NCBI GenBank assembly: GCA_027605045.1
Contig: JAQFWX010000008.1
Coordinates: forward strand, 1,116,001-1,180,000
DNA from: Phallus indusiatus
Taxonomy: Eukaryota; Basidiomycota; Agaricomycetes; Phallales; Phallaceae
Direction: 5' to 3'
DNA: 64,000 bases
The notes below the pieces were generated by a model. The model made no database searches. It was given only the letters and a program-made list of their open reading frames with translations, and was not told the origin of the DNA. A program made the translations under genes and the position numbers. This document shows positions 1 through 9,832 of the stretch, in pieces. Within the stretch, counting starts at the first letter, position 1. Each line of letters starts with the position of its first letter.

Positions 1-211
1 AGTCGGAAAGCCCATCCATGTTGAGAAGAAAGAGAAACCAACCTTAGAAGAAATTGAACACATACAAAATTTGTATATAGAGGAACTTTTTCGGTATGTC
101 CGAATCTCGGCTGTCTTTGAATGTTAGTATAATTATTTGTTTAGAACTTGGGAAAAGTACAAGGACATCTTTGCTAAACGACGGACACACGAACTTAGTA
201 TTATCGATTAA
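1..211 (+). CDS. DGAT2: Diacylglycerol O-acyltransferase 2 family, C-terminal end (partial)
   Basis: This is the 3' end of a gene that begins left of the window. Exons 1-93 and 145-211 are joined over a 51-base GT-AG intron. The encoded end begins VGKPIHVEKKEKPTLEEIEH and ends LFRTWEKYKDIFAKRR followed by a short tail and a TAA stop. The VGKPI strand followed by a helix with a Y-x-x-E-L-F motif and a W-x-x-x-K end is the usual C-terminus of DGAT2/Dga1 enzymes, which make triacylglycerol from diacylglycerol and acyl-CoA at the ER and lipid droplet. The catalytic HPHG region lies outside the window. It converges on the HER2 gene, with only 74 bases between the two stop codons. The assignment rests on about 50 residues, so related acyltransferases cannot be fully excluded. 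Confidence 0.8.
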
Positions 212-285
212 ACCATATTCGCACTGTGTTATCATCTTGCATTACATGCATAATGTACGGTATTTATTACTAATATATATGTAGG

Positions 286-2262
286 TTAGTCTCCTAATGA
301 CTCCTGGGATATTATACTCTCCATAATCTCCGCAACTCTCAGTACCGCTTGATCACTTCCCCATTGACCAACTACACTCGTTCCAACAGGCCATCCATCG
401 TCAGCGATGCTAGGAACACTTATAGCAGGTATACCAGCTAACGACGCCGGGACTGTTAACACGTCTTGCACATAGGCATTAAGACCCTCGTCCGAGATCT
501 CTGAAAATAACGGTGCCGTGCGAATGGCGGTAGGATGAAGGAGAACGTCGACACCGTCTTGGTTTGCTGGCTCCGAGGGCTGAAGCACGTTGGGCATTCG
601 GAAAACATTATTAAAATCCCGCCTGACGAGCTTTCGTAGTTCTTGAGCTTTGAGGTAGTAGTTGTCAAATGCGCTGGGTTTTTATTTGCATGAGTGTTGA
701 TTGCGAAGCGCGTTTTGTTTTGACTTACTCAGCCGTTAAGGCATAGGTTCCAAGTAGTATTCTTTTTTTGACTTCAGTTGAGAACCGTATGGTACGAGTG
801 TGCGCGTATAGATTGGACGCTGTTGACAAATCTAGATCTGGTGATGGTAGTGGAACTGGAACTCCTGTAAAGCGATCAGACGGAGAACATCTCGCAAAGC
901 AACTTAAAAGCGCACCGAAGCGAACACCGTCGTATCGAGCCATGTTGCTACTTGCTTCTGCACTGGAAAGAACATAGTACGCACTCAAAGCATACTTTGT
1001 CGAAGGTAATGAAACTGATATTAGTGAAGCTCCACGTCGTTTGAGTGCTTTGAGAATCCGACGGAATGGTTTAACAACGGTATCACCCAGTTCCGCCGGG
1101 AAGCATTCCTTTTAACAGACATGTCAGAAATAAGGATGTGATACGTATAGAGATATTTACCTGGGGAATTCCAATGCGCAGCCCGCTCAAATCCTTCGCA
1201 TTCTCTGGGATACAGAATGGTTGACAGGCTTCATGGGCAGCTCTCCTTGTTTCATCTGGGATAGAGGTTGGGTCTCTTTCATCATATCTTGAAACGACGT
1301 CTACAATATGAGATAAACGCGAAAGTGGTATGCCAACGAACATAAAAGTTACCAAAAACAGTTTTGATGTTCTTCACTTCAGATGACAATATACCAACAG
1401 TGTCCAAACTATCGGCAAACGCTATTACACCCCATCTATACAATTCAAAGTCGACTAAAATTTCGTGTAGAATTACCTACCGACTGATCAAACCGTAAGA
1501 TGGTTTGAATCCTGCTACGCCGCAATATGATGCTGGAAGACGCGTCGATCCACCGGTGTCAGTTCCAAGAGCCCTGGAATGCGTTACATCACAGATAAAC
1601 AGAAAAGGAATATAAATATTCACGCAAAACAGATATTGTATGTCGCTGCTGCCGCGCTTCCGCCTGAACTACCGCCTGCAGATCGCCATTCCGACTTATT
1701 TGAAGATGAGGCAGGCGAGTTTTTAGGCTGATAAGGATTTATAACACGTCTAAATGGAGAGTGAATACTTAGTGACCTGCGAAAGTCAGCGTTAATTTGG
1801 TGATACTCTTTCTTGACACTAAACTTGCCCCATTCCGAATTCGTCACCGTTAGTCTTGCCTAGTATGCGGGCACCATTTTGAAGAAGTAGGTCAACTACC
1901 GTAGCATCATATCCTGGATAAAAAGCTATTGAAATGACCTATGAGATGTATAGGCCGTTGAACACAATGGAAAGAACGTACTTTTGAGCATATTTGAGGA
2001 ACATGTCGTCCTCAGGTCTTTTGTGCAGATATTATCCTTAACTGCAATCCATTTCTCAAACAAAGGTCCTTCATTACATTCTCCGCGACCTGAGTAGTTT
2101 GTTTACTACATAATCTAATGAGTTAATTGGGCACTCACCTTCGGAGTAATTGAGTGTGATGAACGCACTACGGGATAAAAGATCGAGTTTTTGAAGCACT
2201 GCTTGTTGAGTGCTTTGATTTCTGGAATGTGCTATTATCCTCTTTTTCGCGACATGAAGCAT
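286..2262 (-). CDS. HER2: Glutamyl-tRNA(Gln) amidotransferase subunit A, mitochondrial
   Basis: Subunit A of the GatCAB-type complex turns Glu-tRNA(Gln) into Gln-tRNA(Gln) in mitochondria. The coding region has many introns. The amidase fold is readable in order: a basic N-terminus ([16 protein letters not shown]), [13 protein letters not shown] carrying the catalytic Lys, the [10 protein letters not shown] block, the glycine/serine signature [13 protein letters not shown] with the serines of the Ser-cisSer-Lys triad, [20 protein letters not shown], a DPTSIPD block, and [12 protein letters not shown] with GIPAISVP near the C-terminus. The ATG at 2260-2262 is preferred over in-frame ATGs at 2299 and 2325 because it gives a compact basic presequence. 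The intron at 1777-1828 fits only with a GC donor (GCAAGT), which restores [11 protein letters not shown]. Other amidases share the signature, but overall length and motif order favour HER2. Confidence 0.85.
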
Positions 2263-2605
2263 GCGTAACGTTGTAGGGCGAATGTGCATGCAGGACGAGC
2301 CGGGCCCGGGACTATGTAGTACCACTGTCCCGAAGACAACTTCAAAGCCCGCTCAGGCTGGTCTCCTTCGCCCAGAGACCACATTCTCTCCGGCACCGTT
2401 CGTTCCTTTCCATTCGCCACACTGAGCTGCAGCATATAGGAGCTTGTTTCGTTACATATGGTTTACTGAATTTCCAAACGTCAATTTTGCGCATAGATTT
2501 GACTTGCTGGCGTGTCAAGGTCCAAAGCAATATTCAGCAACCTGGAATCGGTTTCTCATTTTTGAGCTGGTCTTAACACTTTTCATGCCGAGGGTATAAA
2601 TAAAC
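2263..2605. promoter_or_regulatory. Divergent intergenic region between HER2 and the kinase gene
   Basis: These 343 bases separate two divergently transcribed genes and must hold both promoters. A TATAAATAA-like stretch lies about 15 bases before the kinase ATG at 2606. Short open frames here show no recognisable protein. Confidence 0.4.
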
Positions 2606-3908
2606 ATGAACGATACTCAGGCTGCTTCTGCGTCACGATCCCCCCCTTCGGTCCAACTTCCATCCGTTCCTTACAAAGTTGACTTCGACAAAGGCCAGAT
2701 CTTTCTCCGTTCTATTATCTCTGAGGGTGACTATGGCTGTGTCTATCGAGGTATCTTTTGCGTTAGAGGCAGCAGAGGAGAATGCGCGGCTAAATGCTGC
2801 TTGAAGACTTCCATTAGTCTCCATCGTCTGATGTTCTTCCGTCGTGAAGCTGTTCTGCATGCACGCGTTTCATCTGGAGAAGGCATAGCATCTCTTTATG
2901 ACATTTTCGAGGACGAATCATTCATCTGGATCATCATGAAATATTATCCTGAAGGCGATCTGTGGAATGCCATTGTCAACGGTCACTTTAAGGAAGAGGA
3001 TGAGCTGATTCGTGTAGTATTCTCCAGGATCATAAGTGCTGTTGCATACTGTCATTCGAAGAGCGTCTATCATCGTGACTTGAAGCCTGAAAATATCTTG
3101 CTAGACGAAAATGGAACAAGTCCCATTTTGGCTGACTTTGGACTTTCCTCGGGTGTCAAGATAAGTGGTGAAATGCGCTGTGGGTCGTCGTATTATATGT
3201 CACCAGGTTTCGATTTCCTTTTGTCTTCCGATTGCCTTCTTCATGATTTGAGAACGTTTATCTTTATTAGAATCTTGGGGCGGCATATTAGGACTTGATC
3301 TTCCCTACGAGAACGCGCCACACGACGTCTGGAGCCTTGGGGTCATATTGTTCAACATCATATGCCGCAGACACGCTCCTTGGAAGCAAGCCACGAATAG
3401 GGATTCCGTCTTCAGGCAATTCCTTGCTTCTCCTCGCTCAATCTTGTTACAGTATCCTATCTCTTTCCGAGTATGCAACCTCCTTGAACGCGTTTTCAAA
3501 GTTGAGCCAAAGTCGCGTATCACGCTCAAAGAGTTCCAGAACGAGATAAACAAGATTAAAGTCTTCTCAAGAGACCAGGAGTCTCTCAGAGCGAGCGAGC
3601 CTTCTCCAGATATTCCTCGTGCTGTTCCAGGTGTTATTTCTTATCCTTTTCGTGAGAAGAGCAGAAACACCAGACGACGTCGCCCCGTGGATTGGGTGGA
3701 CGACGAAGAAACTGAGGATAAATCGGTCTATTCTATGGCATCCCATTTTTCTACGGACTTGTCTCATTGCTGCGTTTCGTCATCATCAGAGTGTCGAACT
3801 GATTCGGATGTGGAACCGGAAGGGCCTACGGTGCGACTAGTTGGCAATGACGATCCGCTGTACAGTGCTCGATCGGTGCCTGAGAGGAAAGGGAACGGAC
3901 TGGTTTGA
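2606..3908 (+). CDS. Serine/threonine protein kinase, Ran1/Sks1-like
   Basis: Two exons (2606-3206 and 3271-3908) joined over a GT-AG intron give 412 residues. The kinase domain fills roughly residues 25-295. A modified glycine loop (SEGDYGCVYRG) is followed by the VAIK-type lysine in ECAAKCC, the catalytic loop HRDLKPENILL, the DFG motif (ADFGLSSG), and an SPE in place of APE restored across the intron as SPESWGG, then DVWSLGVILFNI. All catalytic residues are present, so an active kinase is likely. The C-terminal 120 residues are low complexity, basic (RNTRRRRP) then serine-rich and acidic, and probably unstructured. The overall look is that of fungal Ran1/Pat1, Ksp1 and Sks1 kinases, which act in nutrient and meiotic signalling; orthology within that group is an inference. 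Confidence 0.8.
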
Positions 3909-4105
3909 AACGGACTAATAGGACTGTGTTCTTCATTCCTTCTTTTCATGTTTTTTCATTTCGTACTGCACATGCACATGTATTTACACATTACGGACCG
4001 CTCGGACAACAAGACAATTTTTTTGAGTGAACATATTCTTTTCTATATTTTAACTTTGATTTACATGGATGCACTTTACAAATTCGTTCGTGTGTCTATA
4101 TCTTC

Positions 4106-5330
4106 TTACAAGTGTTTCTTGAACCAGTTGACAGCAGCTTGGAAGGCACCTTCGTGACCAGCTTTGACTTGAGGGTTAGACTAACGGACATATGTAAGTA
4201 TAACGAAGAACAATCGCGGACCAAAGGTACTTGCCAAGTCACCACGGACCTAGAAAAACATATATTCAGAATCACACGTTTGCAATGTGGTATGGACACT
4301 ACTTACAGCGAAGCCATGGACAGTTCCAGGGAAGTATCTGGAAGGAATGAGTTCTCAAAAAAGCACATATTTACAATTTTCGCAAAAGCTCACGCTCTCT
4401 TGTAATTCTCGCCTAACTTGCCGAGGATCGCGTCACCTTGAGTTTGAGCCTCAAGAGGGTATTGGAAGTCGTCTTCGGCAGCACAGATCAAGAGCGGGGG
4501 TGCGTTGGGGGTGGAGACGTACTTTTCGAGATCGTCGGGGACTTTGAGAAGGGATGGATGGGCAACTACGGTGACCTTGGTGATGTTTTCGAAAGCCAAA
4601 TCGAAGGCATATCGACCTTTTTTCACAATACAACTTAGTCGAGGAAAGAAAAGGAGTTAGAAGAAAACACACCTCCAAAGCAGTATCCTGTTGCGCCGAA
4701 ACTGGTGATACCTTCTGATTTGAGGTGGGCTATGATCTTATCCAAGTGAGGACGAGTCTTCTCTGTAGTGTGGTTGGGGAACCATTCTCCGAGCTTTGAG
4801 AGGTCCTGGGGGAAAAAATGATAATTATAAGACAAGGAGAAGCGTCACGACTTGAAAAATTGAGGCGTACAGAGGCTGTGTAAGGGTCATTGTCGAGATA
4901 ATCGGGAATATAGGTCAAGAAACCGTTCTCGGCAAATCCGTCCGCCTTGATGAGGAGGTTATAAACTTTTGCATACATGGGACAGAGAATGAAAAATACG
5001 AACAATAAGCTGATATGATTCACAAGACTTTGAATGACGCTGCGAACATGTGTGGTAGATTAAGACGCACCTGAGCGTTCTTGAGCTGTGGCCCGAAGAT
5101 ATCAGTCAAGAACAAGACCACCTTGGTCTTGTCATATTCTCCAGAGGGGATAGCAACGTATGTGTTGACTCCGGCGATGATTTCGAATTTACCTGAAGAT
5201 AAGCATCAATTGGCGATTATCCGCTTAGATACTGCGGCAACCGCACAACTTGAGGAATAATCTGAACAAGCCTACCTTGTGGGGTTCCGTCGTGCACAAC
5301 TTTCTTAACACAGTCCTCGCAGAAACTCAT
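4106..5330 (-). CDS. Dienelactone hydrolase family protein (DLH-1)
   Basis: Alpha/beta hydrolase of the dienelactone hydrolase family, 242 residues in eight exons: 5330-5276, 5192-5071, 4945-4871, 4805-4673, 4616-4394, 4337-4307, 4249-4235, 4180-4106. The nucleophile is the Cys of GYCFGG, the acid is the Asp in AAEDDFQYP, and the His lies in GTVHGFAVRGD, so the Cys-Asp-His triad is complete. The N-terminus (MSFCEDCVKKVVHDGTPQG) and the C-terminus (NPQVKAGHEGAFQAAV) are typical of fungal members. Exon 7 is a 15-base microexon (VRGDL), and the next intron starts with GC (GCAAGT); only this choice joins it to SNPQVK. The family hydrolyses lactones or esters, but the natural substrate cannot be told from sequence. 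A paralogue with almost the same exon plan lies at 45809-47087. Confidence 0.9.
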
Positions 5331-5800
5331 GGCTTGTTGTTGTCAAGAGAAAGAGATTGGTAATTGTGTGTGAACCGATTTCGCCATCCGCCTTTTATAG
5401 AATTTTTGGAAATCTTCTCTAAAACTGCGTCCAAACTCTGTTTTTTTCACATGCTCCGAGCGCGTCAAATCGGGGTAGAAAATTCCCATAGCGACCCGTA
5501 ACACTATTAGGAGCATTATATATGCGTGGAAAGACAGCACAACTCCAAAACTCGAAAATATACTTGAATTGTCTTTCGAAAATCAGCAGGGAATTTGTTT
5601 ATAACGAGCAAGCTTTGGAAGGTACAACTACTTTTGAGATCGATATCAGATTACACCCCACCAAGCACATGCGTTTGCGTCTTTCTCACGATCGCCCATC
5701 GGAACGTTCGCGGCGGGCGATGTTTTCGTATCTGCCGCATGGGGAAGGCAGTTAAAACATTTTTTGTTCACAAGAGAAAACATTTAACCCAGAGCTACTG

Positions 5801-6764
5801 CTATCCTTCCTCCATTTTCATGTCCTGATCTATCCCAGATCCATCCCACCATGCGACGGGACCCAATCCTTGCTCAGCAATAGAACACTAAAAATAAAAC
5901 ACCACATGAAATCAATATTCCTCAATTGTCATTGAACAGAAAATAATAGACTTACAGTAACCTGATATGGGCTCCTTCGTAATGGCTTCTGTACTATGAC
6001 GCCTTCAGCCGCCTTCGGGGGTCCCGGTTCATCGTCAAAGAAATCGTCTGATTCAACCCGTATTCTCACAGGTTCATTGCGCTCGATATACATCCTCGAT
6101 GTCAGTGGTGTGTCCAACATCTCGATTGTTGATTTTAAATCCGATTCCGGAAGCCAGAAAAACGCCTGTTCATTAGGATCGCTTTTGAAATTCCAGAAGT
6201 ATAAGAGTACGGCTGGAAATCATTTAATTTGTAAACAGATTACTCACAACGCGCACGGTTGAGGCAGGTAGTTCAGGGGTATGTAGAGATCATCAAAAAA
6301 GCCAACAGTGCCTGATAATGGTCTCGTTACGACACTTTCTTCACATTAAATGAATATACACTTACATCTAATACCGTCTTCGGAAGAAGATTTGACTTTG
6401 GCCAGTATCACCTCCGAAGCAAATGGTCTGAAGACTACTAAACGGAACGTGACTAGTTAGAGAATTTCAGCGGTCATGTTCAATGATAGTATACCAACAC
6501 CGACCTTTATACCAGTAACATCCGTCTCCATATCTTATCTTTCCTTCTCCTGCTTCAGTTATATCAAAAACACATATACAAAGACCGACGTCAAGAAGAA
6601 CACGATTCGCATATTTTTTGTCAAGCTCTTGCCGGATGGCTTTCTCAGCTGGAAGAGAAAAATAAGAGGGTAAAACTGCCACCGTATCCTTTATTGTTAC
6701 GTGTCAGCGATAAAAATATTTTCTACGCAATGCAACATACCTTAATGATTGCAAGACAGAACAT
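5801..6764 (-). CDS. RPC25: DNA-directed RNA polymerase III subunit Rpc25 (RPC8)
   Basis: Subunit of the stalk of nuclear RNA polymerase III, homologous to Rpb7, which binds Rpc17 and helps transcription initiation. Six exons (6764-6741, 6688-6505, 6452-6366, 6311-6248, 6181-5956, 5887-5801) give 223 residues. Visible family blocks in order are MFCLAIIKDTVAVLP, LDKKYANRVLLDVGLCICV, the YGDGCYWYK turn, TFRLVVFRPFASEVILAKV, GFFDDLYIPLNYLPQP and the end AEQGLGPVAWW. The acceptor of exon 5 is an AAAAG just upstream of DPNEQAFFWLPES; this keeps frame and gives the expected FD-xxEQ junction. The first exon is only 24 bases. Length is close to yeast and human homologues. Confidence 0.9.
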
Positions 6765-7400
6765 CACACATGTTCGACACTGGAAAGGTTCAACTCAGCA
6801 CTGGTGGAACGCGGAGAGAGTCGCAGGGCAAATAGACGCGTTCATATGCACACATGCCCACACATGTCCATATATTGGCCATATCGACTGTTTGACTTCG
6901 GCCTGCCGCTTGGCGCCACCGGGGACGATCCGTTCACCAGCACCACCCAAACGACCTTGAACGACAAATACAAGCAGGACTTTCTCTTTTATCCGTGTTT
7001 TCTTCCTAGGATGTCATGAACGATTGCGTACACCACACGCACAACACTACTTCTCCGAGTCCGGGTCCGAGTCCTTATTGACCCAGAGATCTATTTGAAA
7101 AACTATCCTCGCACCGCGACTCATACTCATTATTATACCAATTACAACAACGAAGAAGAGACGACAAACGATTGGAGGTTTTGTTGTTGATTGGCTGGAT
7201 TCGGAAGAGCCTGAGCCTAGCACTGAGGAGTTTGATTTAAGAATGGAACAGGAGAACACTCAGCACGCAGGCTTCTTTTTCTAAACTTCAGCGTAAGCTT
7301 CTAAAATAATTCTTCATTCTAAAAGGTTTCTAAAGTTATTATCTGTAGAGAAGAATAAAATCTGTTGTAAGGAACGCAGATAAATCCGGGCCACCAACCC
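6765..7400. other. Intergenic region with no supported gene
   Basis: This stretch lies between the RPC25 start and the degenerate BRAP2-like sequence. A 70-codon open frame on the minus strand (7047-7259) has no recognisable domain. From about 7240 onward the sequence matches the segment starting near 33790, so the left edge of the large direct duplication falls here. Confidence 0.5.
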
Positions 7401-7409
7401 TCTCACAAG

Positions 7410-9081
7410 GAAGCACATTCTGACCCGAAGGCGTTGTGCACACACTTACATATAATCAAAGTATTCCGACTTTTGTGAACGATCATGACTGGAGAGAACT
7501 CTTACAAATGAATTCGAAACCCCACTGAAATTAGATGCCGTCGTCAAAGTGGAAGATTCAAACGATGGAACGATTCTTGCCGTCATATATGACTCCTGAT
7601 GATTTTATGACTTTTATTCCTCCTGCTTCGGAAAGTGTGGCGCATTTGAGGATGATTCGGTGATTCACAATTCATTCAACTCTATTTTCTTATAACTAAT
7701 GATTTGTCCCGTGTTTAGCGATTCGTCACCAAATCGCTCACTAGTGTCGCTAAAGCTCAGATCCAGGGTTGACGCCGTGCTTTTTCACAAGAATACAATG
7801 GTCGTCCGTTCAACGTTAGAGGTACGTGTGTCCATACATAAACAACTCAGTTTGATCAGCTCAAAATACTTATATGCTCTTTCAAAGCCCAATAAGATAT
7901 ATCACGTACATGGAATCCATCGAAATTGAATCAAATGATGCCATATCTCTCGCTGTATTTTATCTTGTCACTGCTCAGAGCAATTTACATGAGCTCCTCA
8001 GTTGTCCAGTTTGTCTTGAACTGATGGACACGTCTGTTACGGGTACCGTGTTCCCATACTTTTCATTGTATGTATTTAACCAAGTGGGAAGAGAGCAGTT
8101 CACGCATGTTTTATCGCTATCTCCCTTTCTTCGATTTGCTGACTTAATTTCTATATTGATTTATAGATGTCCAGTGTGCCGACTCGCAAAACAGATATTC
8201 TCTATCCGTCTGTTTTGATTGTCCTTCGACGTCTAATCTCTGGATTTGTCTGATATGCGGGAACGTGGGCTGTGGATGAGACGGTCCAGCCCACGCGCAC
8301 GCGCACTTACGAGCTAACGATGCATTTGTACTCTCTCGAGCTTGAAACACAGCGAGTTTGGGATTACGCGGGGCCGATGGGTATGTGCATCGGTCAGAAT
8401 AAGATGGATAGGAAACTTGTCGAGTTACCTTCTGTTTCTGCCGTGACAAAACACGTTCGGGAGTGATGCGGGTGGATTGAGGTAGGTCCCACGTCTGTTG
8501 ATTCGATGCACGCGGAGAAGATGGAAGCGATTGGAATTGAGCACCAGTACTCGTACCTGTCCACGCTGCAGTTGGACTCGTAGCGGGATTATTATGAGCA
8601 GCAAAAAGAGCCATTTGGAGAATATGCTTATACCCGCGCAGGATCAGATTAATGTACTTGAGAAGGAGTTGATGGCTCAAAAGGAGTTTGACAGGGGATG
8701 AGATCAATCGGCTGAAAGAGGAAGAGGAAGAGCAGGTTGTAAGATGGTAGCGCGAGAAAAACGAGGATCGAGAAGTGATGTGAGAAGTTTGTGGAGGTTG
8801 CGAGAATGTTGGAGAGGGTGTTGAAGGAGGAGAGAGGAAGAATTTGGAGAAGGTGAAGCAAAAAGGCGGAGATTGCTGGGGTGGAGAGGAAAAGGACTGA
8901 GATGAGAGTTGGTGAACAGGTGCGGAATTTGATGGTTTATTTGGACGTGAAGGAGAAGATATCCACGGCTGCTGCTGGGAATGACGGTGAAGTGTTGCAG
9001 GGGGCAGCTGGTGGATCGTTAAATATTTGCGAGAGCGGGAGTAATGTGAAGGATAAGAAGAAGACTAGTAGAAAGACCTAA
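7410..9081 (+). pseudogene. BRAP2/ETP1-type RING ubiquitin ligase, degenerate copy 1
   Basis: Pieces of a BRCA1-associated-protein-2-like gene appear in the right order but in changing frames: an N-terminal block resembling PDDFMTFIPPASESVAHLRMIR, a FKLRSRVDAVLF piece, RING start SCPVCLELMDTSVTG, the second RING half CPVCR, UBP-type zinc finger text around GNVGCG and AHAH, ETQRVWDYAG, and the C-terminal coiled coil ending with RNLMVYLDVKEKIST and a GGSLNI-type tail. Frameshifts and in-frame stops break it (for example in the zinc finger near 8270 and after the coiled-coil start near 8580). Intact proteins of this type are cytoplasmic ubiquitin ligases that bind ubiquitin through the zinc finger. 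A second dead copy lies at 33985-35716. Exact ends are uncertain. Confidence 0.7.
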
Positions 9082-9832
9082 TTTATATAAGAATATATTA
9101 CTGTCCATTGTATTATTACACGCGTCACCTCTCTCTTAGTAGTCGGATAGATGACTAAGAGACCTTGTTAGTTATAAGAACGAAGGCGACAAGGCAGAAG
9201 AAAGAGACGGATAGACTGATTTGTGGGTATCGAAGCAAAGGTTGGCACCGGGGAACTGGAACGTCTTTGCAAAGCCAGTACATTTCACAGATCTTGTAGT
9301 TGAATCGGACGGCGTAATTTTAAACGCTCTAGTATCTTGAATCCTTGAATCCTGCTAAGAAACATTCGAGCACTGGAGGCGAATCTAGGTCAATTTCTAT
9401 TCTTTCAAAAATGATGCCGGATAGTGAAGAACGAAGTGTAAGGAATCTGGCGCCCGTGAAATGACACGCTGTTGCTGTTCCAGCGCTTCCTCCGAGCTTT
9501 GAATGAAGAATACAGTGGTGCGCTCGGTCTGAGAGTGTAGGCTGTTTGCTAATGGATATGCTATAGAATGACACAACACTCGAGGTTTCTACCAACTTGT
9601 CTGCTTTCGTTGCACGTCGCTCCTTCGTACAGTCAATGCGGACCAGTTCGAGGGCACATCCGCATTTGATGCAGTGCAGTTACTTTCGGTCAGCATTTAC
9701 TGCCGTTCCCAGAGGCAGTACGGGAAGCATGGAGCTTCTTGACAGACATACATAAGACAAGCGCACTTTCGACACATAAATAATATCGACACGAATCGAT
9801 TCACCCCCAATACTCACAATCCATCTCCAGCT
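9082..9832. other. Region upstream of family copy A
   Basis: No supported gene is seen up to the ATG at 9833. The last 100 bases match the region before copy B and contain a TA-rich ACACATAAATAATATCGAC segment followed by ATCGAT at 9795-9800, probably the promoter of copy A. The minus-strand open frames here show no family resemblance. Confidence 0.45.

Noticed and set aside
4945..4975. DLH-1 exon 3 beginning at the VYNLLIK residues
   Set aside because: That start gives the wrong phase; beginning at ADGFAENG after an AAG acceptor keeps frame and matches the exon border in DLH-2.
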